This document shows, piece by piece, positions 17,982 through 27,293 of a stretch of DNA of 64,000 bases. The notes below the pieces were generated by a model. That model ran no database searches. It was not told the DNA's origin and was given only the letters and a program-made list of their open reading frames with translations. Source of the stretch: an uncultured Roseiflexaceae bacterium (GTDB lineage Bacteria; Chloroflexota; Chloroflexia; Chloroflexales; Roseiflexaceae); the NCBI GenBank assembly GCA_937988885.1, contig CALKHR010000033.1, positions 1 through 64,000 on the forward strand, given 5' to 3'. The position numbers were made by a program, and so were the translations under genes. The first letter of the stretch is position 1. The number at the start of each line of letters is the position of its first letter.

Positions 17982-18595
17982 GGACAATACTCCTTAAAAC
18001 ATCTTTGATATTGGGCACACGCCCGCAGTGACACATGCAAAATACTGGCGCTATTGTACCAGGGAACCCTCAAAATGACAAGCGGTTTGCGTGGAATGTT
18101 GCGGCTTAAAAGTATTTCTGCTGGCTGCATTGCCTATTGCGGACCGTTGGAGCACGCCGATCCAGACTATCCTGGTTGATCTGGTAAGGAAAGAGCGTCG
18201 TTCAGGAGGTTGCCATTCCCTTCCAAGCGATGGTGAGACACCACATGTAGCAGCTACCAAGCTTCGATGTTGAGGAAGCACCTTGCTGTAGGCGTACACC
18301 GCTTGTCAATCATCACCGCTCCGTCGCTTAACCTTTTAACAACCGCATAATATATGATCGCACAAAAACTTGAGATAATTAGCCACAGAAAGATGAGACA
18401 ATCACACAGATTGAATCGAAAAATGACACGTTTAGAGGCTTGCAGATGCGACGCGTGAATCGCTCTACGAACGTGATTACATAATGAGCAGTTGTGCATA
18501 GACAAAAGGCATTGTGGTGCAGTAAAAATACTGTTAAGAGGTCGTGGATGCGTCGGGGGAATAGGCCGACGCGGATTGTTGAGGAGGTACTGACA
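17982..18595. other. Intergenic interval between rpmG and the orphan regulator
   Basis: Apart from the rpmG promoter at 18053-18081 and the ribosome site of the next gene (GAGGAGG at 18581-18587), I see no gene or RNA. The sequence from about 18290 to 18540 is AT-rich and probably holds the regulator's promoter. Confidence 0.5.
18053..18081 (-). promoter_or_regulatory. Sigma-70-type promoter of rpmG
   Basis: On the - strand TTGTCA (18076-18081) and TACAAT (18053-18058) are separated by 17 bases, close to the vegetative consensus. The start point would fall about 65 bases upstream of ATG 17981. Confidence 0.75.
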
Positions 18596-19279
18596 ATGCC
18601 ACACGTATTGATTGCCGATAGCGATACCACTAGCTCACAGCGCGTTGCCTCGCTTCTCGAACACGCTCGTTACCAAGTAAGCCGGGCAGCCGATGGTCGC
18701 ACCGCCCTTCGAGTGGTTGACAAGCAGACCCCCGATCTAATTATCCTCGAGGCGCTGCTTCCCGATGAGGAGGGCTTCGAGATCTGCCGCCGCATTCGCC
18801 GTACGTCCGATGTTCCGATCGTTTTCCACAGCACCAAATCGCGTGCCGAAGATCGGGTGATGGGTCTGCGCCTCGGCGCCGACGATTACCTGAGCAAGCC
18901 CTGCGCTCCCGCCGAGCTGATCGCCCGTGTCGGCGCTGTGCTGCGCCGCGTCGAGCGCACCCGCCAACTGCCCACCAGCGTGCTCTCCTGCGGCGATTGG
19001 CGCCTCGACCCCGTGCATCAGACCTGCCAGATCGGTGATCGCGATCCCGTGGTGCTGACGCCCCGCGAAGCGCACCTGCTGGCCTTCTTGATGCGCCGCC
19101 CCAGCCGAGTCTGCACCACCGCGCAGATCGTCCGCCATGTGTGGGGTTTCGCTGGGCAGCAGGCCCGCAGCATCGTCGCCACCTCCATCTGGCGGCTGCG
19201 CTCCAAGCTCGAACAAGTTCCCCAAGAGCCGGCGCACATTCTCACCGTTCGCAATGTTGGTTACAAGTTCGAGATCTAA
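18596..19279 (+). CDS. Orphan OmpR-type regulator with a Glu in place of the phospho-Asp
   Basis: A 227-residue protein with a receiver domain (1-120) and a winged-helix DNA-binding domain (about 130-227, ending NVGYKFEI). In the receiver, the phosphorylation site is Glu52 (LIILEALLPDEEG) rather than Asp. The switch residue is Ser79 and Lys101 is retained. Glu at this position can mimic the phosphorylated state, so the protein may bind DNA without a kinase. No kinase gene is adjacent. ATG 18596 has GAGGAGG eight bases upstream; the longer frame from 18494 is rejected. Confidence 0.88.
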   Translation: MPHVLIADSDTTSSQRVASLLEHARYQVSRAADGRTALRVVDKQTPDLIILEALLPDEEGFEICRRIRRTSDVPIVFHSTKSRAEDRVMGLRLGADDYLSKPCAPAELIARVGAVLRRVERTRQLPTSVLSCGDWRLDPVHQTCQIGDRDPVVLTPREAHLLAFLMRRPSRVCTTAQIVRHVWGFAGQQARSIVATSIWRLRSKLEQVPQEPAHILTVRNVGYKFEI

Positions 19280-19466
19280 GCGCTCCCCGGTTTGGTGCTC
19301 GCCAGTGCGGTGATGATATGGCCGTTCACGTGCCACATGCCGTGCATAGTCAAAGGAATGCGTATGCTGAGGCCTGGTGCTAGTTAGTATTAGTTCAAAT
19401 GTCTTGGTATTATCATTCTTATCGATTGTATTGTTTGAGTCCCACTCTCAGCTTCAGAATACGTAC

Positions 19467-19499
19467 CAACGGGTGTCGAAAGGCACCCGTTGTTGTTTG
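19467..19499 (+). terminator. Terminator after the orphan regulator
   Basis: Stem CAACGGGTG/CACCCGTTG (19467-19475 with 19484-19492), loop TCGAAAGG, followed by TTGTTT. It lies between the regulator and the Fe-S protein gene. Confidence 0.75.
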
Positions 19500-19603
19500 C
19501 ACGTCTGTTGTGTTGTGGTATAGTTAGGGAACCGCTAGCATGTGAAACCGACATCCCGCATTTGGGACGATGTCGTGCCAATACGAAGGGAGTTCCCCAT
19601 TCT

Positions 19604-20941
19604 ATGATCTCCGAAACCGAGGTTTCAACCGCTCGCATTTCGTTTGCTGGGGCCGATATTCCTAGCGATGATGTGATTAATAGTTGCGTTCACTGTGGCT
19701 TGTGTCTATCGTCCTGCCCTACATACCGCGAAACTGGTCTTGAGATGTTCTCGCCACGTGGGCGGATCTATTTGATCAAGTCGGTTGCCGAGGGCCGGAT
19801 TGGCATGGAAAGCGAAGTCTTTCAGGAGCAGATGAGCGCCTGCCTCAACTGCCGTGCCTGCGAAGCTGTGTGCCCAAGCGGTGTCCAATATGGCCAGATC
19901 CTCGAAGCATCGCGTGCTCAGATCGAGCAAGCGCGCTCCGATGGTCGCCTGCCTCCGCATCCGTGGCCGGTGCGCTTGATCCGCAACAGCGTGTTCGGCA
20001 TCATGTTCAAGTACCTGGCGCTGTTCCGCTTGTTCTCGCGGCTGATGTGGCTCTATCAACGCACAGGTCTACAATGGCTGGCGCGCAACTTGGGCATCCT
20101 CAAGCTGATCCGTATGGATGAGACGGAGGCGTTACTGCCGCGCATCAGCGATCGCTTCATCGTGCCGAAGGGCCAGAAGTTCGCCGCCGAATCTCAAACG
20201 AAGCATCACGTTGCGCTGCTGAGCGGCTGCATCATGTCCACCGCGTTCGGCGAGGTGCACGAGGCCACCATTCGTGTGCTTCAGAAGAACAACTGCGAGG
20301 TGATTATCCCGCCGAGCCAGGGCTGCTGTGGCGCGCTGCACGTTCACGGCGGCGATCTCGATGGCGGGCGTGAATTGGCGCGGCGCAATATCGAGGCGTT
20401 CGAGGGCATGGGCGTCGATGCGATCATCGTGAATGCGGCGGGCTGCGGCTCGATGCTCAAGGAATACGGCCACCTGCTGCACGATGATCCGGCCTGGTCC
20501 GAGCGCGCTGCGGCCTTCTCGGCCAAGGTGAAGGATGTGAGCGAGTTCTTGGCCTCGATCGAGTTGAACACGCAGGATATGAAGCCGCTGCCGATCACGA
20601 TCACCTACCAGGAGCCGTGTCACTTGGCGCATGCCCAGCGCATCAGCGCCCAACCGCGCAAGTTGCTTAAGTCGATCCCTGGCCTGAACCTGGTCGAGAT
20701 GAACGAGTCGTCGTTGTGCTGCGGTTCGGCGGGTATCTACAACGTCACCCAGCCCGAGATGGCGACGAGTCTCGGCAACCGCAAACTCGACAACGCCGAG
20801 GCGACCGGTGCGCAGGTGGTGGTGACGGCGAACCCAGGCTGTCATCTGCAACTGAACGGTGGCTTGCAGCGGCGCGGCAGCAGCATGTGCGCCAAGCATA
20901 TCGTCGAAGTGCTCGACGAAGCGTACCAAGGCAAATCATAG
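19604..20941 (+). CDS. Glycolate oxidase Fe-S subunit type protein (GlcF/LutA-like)
   Basis: A 445-residue (Fe-S)-binding protein. Two 4Fe-4S ferredoxin motifs lie at the N-terminus (CVHCGLCLSSCPTY and CLNCRACEAVCPSGV). Two CCG domains follow, seen as GCCGALHVHGG and LCCGSAGIYN. This layout matches GlcF, the electron-transfer subunit of glycolate/lactate oxidases; heterodisulfide-reductase-like subunits share it. GlcD/GlcE, the flavin subunits, are not in this window, so the partner must be encoded elsewhere. ATG 19604 with GAAGGGAG upstream is chosen over an earlier start at 19490, which precedes the ribosome site. Confidence 0.86.
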   Translation: MISETEVSTARISFAGADIPSDDVINSCVHCGLCLSSCPTYRETGLEMFSPRGRIYLIKSVAEGRIGMESEVFQEQMSACLNCRACEAVCPSGVQYGQILEASRAQIEQARSDGRLPPHPWPVRLIRNSVFGIMFKYLALFRLFSRLMWLYQRTGLQWLARNLGILKLIRMDETEALLPRISDRFIVPKGQKFAAESQTKHHVALLSGCIMSTAFGEVHEATIRVLQKNNCEVIIPPSQGCCGALHVHGGDLDGGRELARRNIEAFEGMGVDAIIVNAAGCGSMLKEYGHLLHDDPAWSERAAAFSAKVKDVSEFLASIELNTQDMKPLPITITYQEPCHLAHAQRISAQPRKLLKSIPGLNLVEMNESSLCCGSAGIYNVTQPEMATSLGNRKLDNAEATGAQVVVTANPGCHLQLNGGLQRRGSSMCAKHIVEVLDEAYQGKS

Positions 20942-21116
20942 TCGAAACATCGATGCGCGGTGCGCCGAAGTTCCCCGCTGGCGCGCCGCGCATACCCCCG
21001 CTTGCATCGATACCCCCCCTGCGGTACAATTGCGCCTGATTTTACCTACCCGTGCAGCTTGTCACAAACACGTTTAACAGAAGGTTACATCCAAGCTGCC
21101 ATCAGGAAAGGGCTGC

Positions 21117-22397
21117 ATGGTGCCCCAAACGATCCTCATGATTGCGCCAACCAGCTTCTTTGCCGATTATGGAAACCATATTCGGATCTGGCAGGAGGCC
21201 CGGGCGCTTCAAAAGTGCGGTCATCGCGTCATTATCACAACGTACCATAATGGCGATGATATGCCTGGACTCGAAATTTATCGATCGTGGGATGTGCCGT
21301 GGATTAAGCGCGCCATGGTCGGTTCATCTCGACATAAATTGTACTTAGATGTGGCGCTCTCCTATCGGGCGCTGATGGTCGGGTTGAAGGTGCGGCCCAC
21401 CGTCATTCATGCCCACATCCACGAGGGTGCGCTGATCGGCGCGGTGCTCAAGCGCATTTTGCGCGTCCCGCTGATCTTCGATTTCCAGGGCAGCCTCACC
21501 TCCGAGATGATCGACCATCACTTTTTGAGCGGCCTCGATAGCCCGCTCTACGGCCCGCTGCGGGCGCTTGAGCATTGGATCAACAATCAGGCCGATGCGC
21601 TGATCACTTCCAGCCACCATGCCGCCGAGATGCTGCGCCGCGATTTCCACTTCCCCGAGGATCGCTTGTACACCGTGAGCGATGGCATCAGCACCGAGCG
21701 CTTCGTTCCGTTTGATGGCAGCCCCGAGTGGGAGGCCGAACGCCAACGCCTGCGCGCTGAACTCGGCATTCCCGCCGATCGCAAGATCGTGGTATACCTC
21801 GGCGTGTTGGCTACGTATCAGGGCATCGATGTGCTGCTTCAGGCCGCGCAGCAGGTGCTCGCCACGCACCCCAACACGCACTTTTTGATTATGGGCTACC
21901 CAGGCGTCGATCGGTATGGTAAGATGGCTGCTGATCTCGGCATCTCCAACCATGTCTCGCTGCCGGGCCGCATCCTGTATAAAGATGCGCACTCCTACCT
22001 GGCGCTGGGCGATGTGGCGGTGGCGCCGAAGATGAGCGCGACCGAGGGTAGCGGCAAGATCCCGAACTATATGGCCATGGGCCTGCCGATTGTCACGTTC
22101 GATACGCCCGTCAGCCGCGAATACTTGGGCGATCTGGGCATTTACGCGCGGTTTGGCAGTGTCGAAGATCTGGCCGATAAGCTGCGCCTGGCGTTTGATC
22201 AGCCAGAATGGGCCAAGCAACTTGGTATGCTTGGTCGTGAGAAGGCGGTTCAGGAGCTGTCATCCGACCGCGCAGGCCCACAGATCGAAGCGATTTATCA
22301 AGCGGCCTTCGCGCGACGCGCCAAGTCGCGTAAGGCTCTCGTCACCCCACCACGCACCGCAAGCCAACGTGAGGAGGAGATCGAGCGCGGCGCCTAA
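21117..22397 (+). CDS. GT4-family glycosyltransferase
   Basis: A 426-residue GT-B fold enzyme. The N-terminal domain shows the GT4 pattern of an acceptor-binding half with FFADYGNHIRIWQEARALQ and HAHIHEGALIGA. The C-terminal donor-binding half (about 190-380) shows KIVVYLGVLATYQGIDVLL and the EGSGKIPNYMAMGLPIV segment containing the retaining-enzyme Glu motif. It probably adds a sugar to a lipid or exopolysaccharide. AGGAAAGG precedes ATG 21117. The DAD-like cupin and kduD genes follow on the same strand. Confidence 0.88.
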   Translation: MVPQTILMIAPTSFFADYGNHIRIWQEARALQKCGHRVIITTYHNGDDMPGLEIYRSWDVPWIKRAMVGSSRHKLYLDVALSYRALMVGLKVRPTVIHAHIHEGALIGAVLKRILRVPLIFDFQGSLTSEMIDHHFLSGLDSPLYGPLRALEHWINNQADALITSSHHAAEMLRRDFHFPEDRLYTVSDGISTERFVPFDGSPEWEAERQRLRAELGIPADRKIVVYLGVLATYQGIDVLLQAAQQVLATHPNTHFLIMGYPGVDRYGKMAADLGISNHVSLPGRILYKDAHSYLALGDVAVAPKMSATEGSGKIPNYMAMGLPIVTFDTPVSREYLGDLGIYARFGSVEDLADKLRLAFDQPEWAKQLGMLGREKAVQELSSDRAGPQIEAIYQAAFARRAKSRKALVTPPRTASQREEEIERGA

Positions 22398-22450
22398 GCG
22401 CCCTTCAAGTGCCTATTCCTGAGGGTTTTGGTTATACAACGAGGTGTACT

Positions 22451-22936
22451 ATGCAAACGGTTCAGGCGCTCCAAACCATCCTTGAAATGGGGTTGCCCGA
22501 CAAGGCTATCCAGAGCGATTCGTTGCCTTGGGTGCCCCAAACCGATCGGGTGTGGTTTAAGCCACTCCGTTTTGATCTGGCGCGCGGCAGCTGGATCAAC
22601 ATTTTGAAGGTGAAGGGCGGCGGTAAAGTGAATCGCCACCGTCATAGCGGCGGCCAAGTGATGGGCTTCGTGATCGAGGGCAGTTGGCGCTACCTGGAAC
22701 GGCAGTGGGTTGCGCGGCCTGGCACCTTCGTCTACGAGCCGCCGGGGGATATTCACACCTTAGTGGTCGATGAGGAGGTGGGCGAGATGATCACGCTGTT
22801 TATGCTCGAAGGCGTGATCCAGTACCTCGACGATAACGACAATATCATTTATCAGGACGATATGTTCACCAAGCTCGAGCTCTACCTCAAGTACTGCCGC
22901 GAGCATGGGATCGAACCGCAGGATCTGTGCTATTAA
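22451..22936 (+). CDS. 2,4'-dihydroxyacetophenone-dioxygenase-like cupin
   Basis: A 161-residue cupin. The metal-binding motif HRHSGGQVMGFVIEG at about 57-70 and the later PPGDIHTLVV give a candidate three-His/Glu site. The N-terminal PWVPQTDRVWFKPLRFDL and overall length match the 2,4'-dihydroxyacetophenone dioxygenase (DAD) family of non-haem iron enzymes that cleave C-C bonds. Many family members have unknown substrates. GAGGTG lies before ATG 22451; the earlier in-frame start at 22409 lacks a site. Confidence 0.8.
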   Translation: MQTVQALQTILEMGLPDKAIQSDSLPWVPQTDRVWFKPLRFDLARGSWINILKVKGGGKVNRHRHSGGQVMGFVIEGSWRYLERQWVARPGTFVYEPPGDIHTLVVDEEVGEMITLFMLEGVIQYLDDNDNIIYQDDMFTKLELYLKYCREHGIEPQDLCY

Positions 22937-22948
22937 AAGGCACACCAA

Positions 22949-22989
22949 CGCCGCTCGGTGTCGGGAGTTTCGCCCGATGCCGGGCGGCG
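22949..22989 (+). terminator. Strong hairpin after the DAD-like cupin
   Basis: Arms GCCGCtCGGtgTCGGG and CCCGAtgCCGgGCGGC flank the loop AGTTTCG. There is no T-run, so it may act as an attenuator or RNA-stabilising hairpin rather than a full stop before kduD. Confidence 0.55.
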
Positions 22990-23011
22990 CTGTGTATCTA
23001 GGTGAATATTG

Positions 23012-23779
23012 ATGATACTCGACGCATTTAAATTAGATGGCAAGGTCGCCTTCGTCACGGGCGCGGCGCGCGGCCTTGGGCAAGCCTTCGCCCTCGCGCT
23101 CGCCGAAGCGGGCGCCGATGTGGTGCTGCTCGACCGGATCCCCTGCGATGAGACGAGCGCTCAGATCGCCGCGCTTGGTCGGCGTAGCCACGTGTTAGAG
23201 CGCGATTTGCTCGGCTTGAACCCCGAGCGTGCAAAGGAAATCATCGCGGCGAGCGTGTCGGGGCTGGGGCGGCTCGATATCGTGGTGAACAACGCGGGCA
23301 TCATCCGGCGCGCGCCTGCGCTGGAGTTCAGCGCCGACGATTGGGAATCGGTGCTCAGCATCAATCTGAGCGCGATGTTCTACTTGTGTCAAGCGGCTGG
23401 CCAGCACTTCGTAGCGGCGGGGCAGGGCGGCAAGATCATCAACAGCGCCTCGATGCTCTCGTTCCAAGGCGGCCTGCTGGTGACCTCCTACACGGCGGCG
23501 AAGAGCGGTGTGGCGGGCCTGACGCGCGCCCTGGCGAACGAGTGGGCGGCGCTCGGCATCAACGTCAACGCGATCGCGCCGGGCTATATGGTCACGGAAG
23601 TGACGGCGGGCATCCGCGCTGATCCGGTTCGCGAGCAGTCGATCCTGAGCCGCATCCCTGCGGGGCGTTGGGGCGACCCGAGCGACCTGAAGGGCGTTGT
23701 GGTGTTCCTGGCCTCGGATGCTGCGGCCTACCTGCACGGCGCGATCATCCCCGTTGATGGCGGCTGGATGGCCCGTTAA
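23012..23779 (+). CDS. kduD: 2-dehydro-3-deoxy-D-gluconate 5-dehydrogenase (KduD-like SDR)
   Basis: A 255-residue classical SDR. The first residues MILDAFKLDGKVAFVTGAAR are near-diagnostic of KduD. It has the cofactor motif TGAARGLGQ, the NNAG motif, catalytic Ser in INSASMLSFQGG, Tyr/Lys in YTAAKSG, and the C-terminus IPVDGGWMAR. KduD interconverts 2,5-diketo-3-deoxygluconate and 2-keto-3-deoxygluconate in pectin/uronate breakdown. A TTG at 23009 precedes ATG 23012; AGGTGAAT upstream fits the ATG. No other uronate-pathway gene is nearby, so it may serve a general sugar-acid pathway. Confidence 0.85.
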   Translation: MILDAFKLDGKVAFVTGAARGLGQAFALALAEAGADVVLLDRIPCDETSAQIAALGRRSHVLERDLLGLNPERAKEIIAASVSGLGRLDIVVNNAGIIRRAPALEFSADDWESVLSINLSAMFYLCQAAGQHFVAAGQGGKIINSASMLSFQGGLLVTSYTAAKSGVAGLTRALANEWAALGINVNAIAPGYMVTEVTAGIRADPVREQSILSRIPAGRWGDPSDLKGVVVFLASDAAAYLHGAIIPVDGGWMAR

Positions 23780-23826
23780 TCGCTGGTTCGGGCGCGGCAC
23801 CCGCCAAACCCGAACCTCACCCTCTG

Positions 23827-25851
23827 TTAGTGTGTCAGCGGCAGCGCCGATGGCTTGACGCGCTCCAGCACACCCGCTACCCACAGCGCGGTGCCGCTCC
23901 ACGCCACAAACAGCACCAGCGTCACCACCATCGTGCGTCCCACCGAATGCCGCACGAGGCGCGTCAGCACCACGCCGCTCGCCAAGCAGACTAGTGGCGT
24001 GAGGAAGTAGACGTACCTCACCAGGAAGCCCAAACCAAAGTCGATCGCGAAGAACACGCCGCAGACCAGCAGCCACGCCATAATCAGCGCTCCACGCTGT
24101 GGATGGTGGTGCGGGTCGCGCCACATCAGCCAGAGGCCCAAAGGGAATAGCGCCAACAGCGGCACTAGGAAGCCACGGATCGGTCCGAGCGCGATCAGTG
24201 TGGCGCGGAGTGCTCGGGCGTTCCACGCTTTATTGAAGGCGGTTTCGAGGTCTAGGCCACTACCGCCTCGGCCAAGCAGTGGGGCCACTGCCACGCTGAG
24301 GTAGAGCGTGACCGCCAGGAAGCCAACCACCAACAACGTGCCGAACAGTGCCTTCCAAGCCGCTGGCCCCAGTTGCCGCCAACTCAGCAGCACCATCAGG
24401 CCCAGCAGCCCTGCCACGAGCACCAACGCGCCCACGTGGGTCAGCAGGGCAGCGCTGGCCGCCACGCCGAACAGCGCCGAGGTGGTGAGCGAGGGTGCCC
24501 GCAGCAAGCGCAGCATCGCCCAGAGCAGCAGCAGCGCCAAGGTCTGCGCCTGCGCATTGGTCGCGAAGCCCCACCAGAGCATGCTGGTGTTGATCGGCAG
24601 CGCCACGTATAGGGCTAGCGCCAGCAGCGCCGCCCGCCCTGATACCCGCAGTTCGCGCGCGATCGGCAGCAGCACCAGGCATCCCAGCGTGTCGAGCAGC
24701 GCGACGCCCAACTGCACGCTCAAGCGCGTATCGACCAGCAGCCGCAGCGGCAGCATCAGCACATAGCCTGCGGGCGGGTTGAAGGTCTGCTTGCCACGGA
24801 ACTCGCCCGGCGTCGAGTAGAGGTAGATCTGCCCGTTCGTCACTTTATCGAGCCAACCCGTGTGGACATCCACATCGTGGCTGTTAAACAGCGGATGCAC
24901 CGAACCCGCCACCCGCAGCACAAATGCCCCGATCAACAGTGCCCACGCGATCCGCGCGTGCTCTTGCGTCATCCAGGGGGTGAGCCAACGCTGCACACGC
25001 GGCCCCAGCGTGATGCAGAGCAGCAGTGCGGCCAACGCCAGCAGCAACCACGCGCCGAGCGCCTGCCCGATCCACAACGGCTGACGCAGGTTCGCCCCAA
25101 GCAGCGCGCCGCCCAACACCGCCGCCGCGCCGATGCTCCAGCGCTGCGAGATGCCCAGCATCCCGATCACGGCCAGCACGAGGCCCCACAGCAGCGCTTG
25201 TCCCATCAATTGCCACGGTGCGGGGAGCGTCGCGCGACCGAGCGTCGCAAGCTCGATCCAGTCGAGCGCGACGCCCAATTGGCGGCCACTAGGCTCCCGA
25301 TACACCGTGCTGTTCAGGTTGATCACGGAGTTGAGGTTGTTTGAGGAGGGCACCAGCACCTGATACACCCGCATCTCGGGCGCGACCTGAAACGTTCCCC
25401 ACGCCCTTCCCGCCACGTCGAGCGAGACGGTCGGCGATGCGCTACCATCGGGTCGCCAACCGTGCCCGCGCCAGCGCAGCAGCTCATCGTGGTTGCTGAG
25501 ATTGGGCAGCACCAACTGCGTTTGGCTGGTGGTCCACCGATAGTTCTCGTTGGCGCCTTGCTCGATCGCGTGGATGCCGTTCAGGTAGCTGTGATCGCCC
25601 CACTCGCCCACATCCACACGCAGGCGGGGCGTGGCCAGCAGGCTAAACCAGAGCGCGGGCAAAAAGGCCACAAACAGAACGATGAGCCACTTCAGCGGCT
25701 GTCTGGGCCAATCGAGTGCACGAGAACGCGCTTGCTCGCGGTGTTGATCGAGGCGTTTGGTGATTTCTAACGTTTTCAAATGAGTGTATTCTTCAATGCG
25801 TCGCCCGTCAGAGCGCAACACATCGGTCCTTCGGGTTTGGCCCGTTATCAT
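23827..25851 (-). CDS. Polytopic membrane protein, glycosyltransferase family 39-like
   Basis: A protein of about 674 residues with a short cytoplasmic N-terminus, one membrane helix, an external domain (about 100-190) and a dozen further helices. The central segment beginning HDVDVHTGWLDKVTNGQIYLYS, with acidic residues after a membrane helix, is the layout of GT-C enzymes (PMT/ArnT/GT39). These transfer sugars from polyprenyl-phosphate donors on the outer membrane face. The start is uncertain: the frame is open to 25959, ATG 25851 is used here, and TTG 25779 is also possible. The convergent neighbour is kduD. Confidence 0.75.
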   Translation of the reverse strand: MITGQTRRTDVLRSDGRRIEEYTHLKTLEITKRLDQHREQARSRALDWPRQPLKWLIVLFVAFLPALWFSLLATPRLRVDVGEWGDHSYLNGIHAIEQGANENYRWTTSQTQLVLPNLSNHDELLRWRGHGWRPDGSASPTVSLDVAGRAWGTFQVAPEMRVYQVLVPSSNNLNSVINLNSTVYREPSGRQLGVALDWIELATLGRATLPAPWQLMGQALLWGLVLAVIGMLGISQRWSIGAAAVLGGALLGANLRQPLWIGQALGAWLLLALAALLLCITLGPRVQRWLTPWMTQEHARIAWALLIGAFVLRVAGSVHPLFNSHDVDVHTGWLDKVTNGQIYLYSTPGEFRGKQTFNPPAGYVLMLPLRLLVDTRLSVQLGVALLDTLGCLVLLPIARELRVSGRAALLALALYVALPINTSMLWWGFATNAQAQTLALLLLWAMLRLLRAPSLTTSALFGVAASAALLTHVGALVLVAGLLGLMVLLSWRQLGPAAWKALFGTLLVVGFLAVTLYLSVAVAPLLGRGGSGLDLETAFNKAWNARALRATLIALGPIRGFLVPLLALFPLGLWLMWRDPHHHPQRGALIMAWLLVCGVFFAIDFGLGFLVRYVYFLTPLVCLASGVVLTRLVRHSVGRTMVVTLVLFVAWSGTALWVAGVLERVKPSALPLTH

Positions 25852-26144
25852 ACCACGATTTTGGCGAGGTGCTTGGTGATGATGAACCATGCAAACGATA
25901 TTCAAAAGAGCGGATCGGAGTATTTCAACCACAGAGCATCGTTTGTTGATCTGAGTCAACCGCTTGTCAAGACATTGTCATAGAATTGTTTAAAATCCCT
26001 CAATAGACGCTCAAACTTCGTTGACGATGGGGATCATGTGAATTATACTAGTGTGTGTCATAATTGTTTTTTTGATGTAATTAAGCATTTACACCAGGGC
26101 GTACGGCTCTGGTGTACTCTGTTTCGAAGTTGATGAGAGGCAAT

Positions 26145-27239
26145 ATGTTAGAACTACACAAACTTTTTAGCGACTTGTTAGATCCTCAGCCTGGCGAAAT
26201 TGTTTTGGTGCTTGTTGATATACCTCATGGCTCGATTCACGATACAAAAGCGTGGCAGCAGCGTCGTGCAATGGCCGAGCGCTGGCATGCGGCGCTCAGT
26301 TCGTTGGGTCGGCAGCGGGGCTTTATCGTGCCAGAACTGGTGTTGTTCCCTGCGACCGGCACGCACAACGCCAATCTGCCCGCCGAGGGGATACAAAACG
26401 GCACACCCGTCTCGCTCGAACACTTAGCCGAACAGGCCACGCTCATCCTCGCAATGACGCAGTTCTCGATCTCCGCTCCGCTCTATTCCTGGACCCGTCG
26501 CAATCCACGATTGCGCGCGGCTTCGATGCCGCTTATCGCCCCCGAGATGGAGCAAACGGCACTTGCCGCCGATTATGCGCAGATCGCTCGTTCGTGCGCC
26601 CGCCTGCGCGAGCGACTTGATGAGGCTGATTTCGCCAAGATCACATTCTCGAACGGTGATACGCTCACGCTCGACCTGCGCTTCCGTAAAGCTCATGCCG
26701 ATGATGGTCAACTGCAGCCCGGTCAACCGAACCGATTAGTAAATCTGCCCTGCGGCGAAGCGTATAAAGCGGTGTACGAGGGCGAGCGCCCCAACACGCC
26801 CAGCCGTTCGCGCGGCGTGTTACCTGTGGAATGGCGGGGGACGATCGTGCGGCTAGAGATCGATGGCAACCTCGTCACCGATGTACTCGGGCGTGGCGAA
26901 GCGCCAGACGACCTGCGCGACCTGCTCACGATCGATGCGGCGCGCCGGAATGTGGCGGAACTTGGGTTGGGCTGCAATCCATCGGCGCGCATTTGGGGCA
27001 ATTTGCTGGAGGATGAAAAAGCTGGTCCGCACATCTCGCTGGGCCGCAGCGAGCACCTTGGCGGCATTACTGGTCCCGATGCTTTCAGCGACTGGCGCCA
27101 CATTTGGCACGGCACCTTTATCTATGCCCACACCTGTGCGATTCACATGGCGGATCTCACCTTGGTGGGTTCAAATGGGCGCTCAGTGCAGCTGATTTCC
27201 GAGGGCCATTATCTCAAAGCATTAGAGGTGGGAATATAA
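26145..27239 (+). CDS. M29-like metallo-aminopeptidase
   Basis: A 364-residue protein with C-terminal motifs of the thermophilic aminopeptidase (M29) family. These are LPCGEAYKAV (metal-ligand Glu), VAELGLGCNPSAR (second Glu), GPHISLGRSEHLGG (His) and the terminal HMADL region. The N-terminal 150 residues are the less conserved half. M29 enzymes use two metals to release N-terminal residues. Identity to classical AmpS appears low, so substrate range is open. GAGAGG precedes ATG 26145; earlier in-frame starts exist at 26112 and 26133. It converges with the SEC-C gene across a terminator. Confidence 0.75.
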   Translation: MLELHKLFSDLLDPQPGEIVLVLVDIPHGSIHDTKAWQQRRAMAERWHAALSSLGRQRGFIVPELVLFPATGTHNANLPAEGIQNGTPVSLEHLAEQATLILAMTQFSISAPLYSWTRRNPRLRAASMPLIAPEMEQTALAADYAQIARSCARLRERLDEADFAKITFSNGDTLTLDLRFRKAHADDGQLQPGQPNRLVNLPCGEAYKAVYEGERPNTPSRSRGVLPVEWRGTIVRLEIDGNLVTDVLGRGEAPDDLRDLLTIDAARRNVAELGLGCNPSARIWGNLLEDEKAGPHISLGRSEHLGGITGPDAFSDWRHIWHGTFIYAHTCAIHMADLTLVGSNGRSVQLISEGHYLKALEVGI

Positions 27240-27242
27240 CGA

Positions 27243-27265
27243 AAGGGACGGCAGAACCGTCCCTT
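27243..27265. terminator. Bidirectional terminator between convergent genes
   Basis: Stem AAGGGACGG/CCGTCCCTT with loop CAGAA, four bases past the peptidase stop and just before the 3' end of the SEC-C gene. Confidence 0.8.
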
Positions 27266-27293
27266 CGTACGTGCAACAACCTAGAAACTGGTG

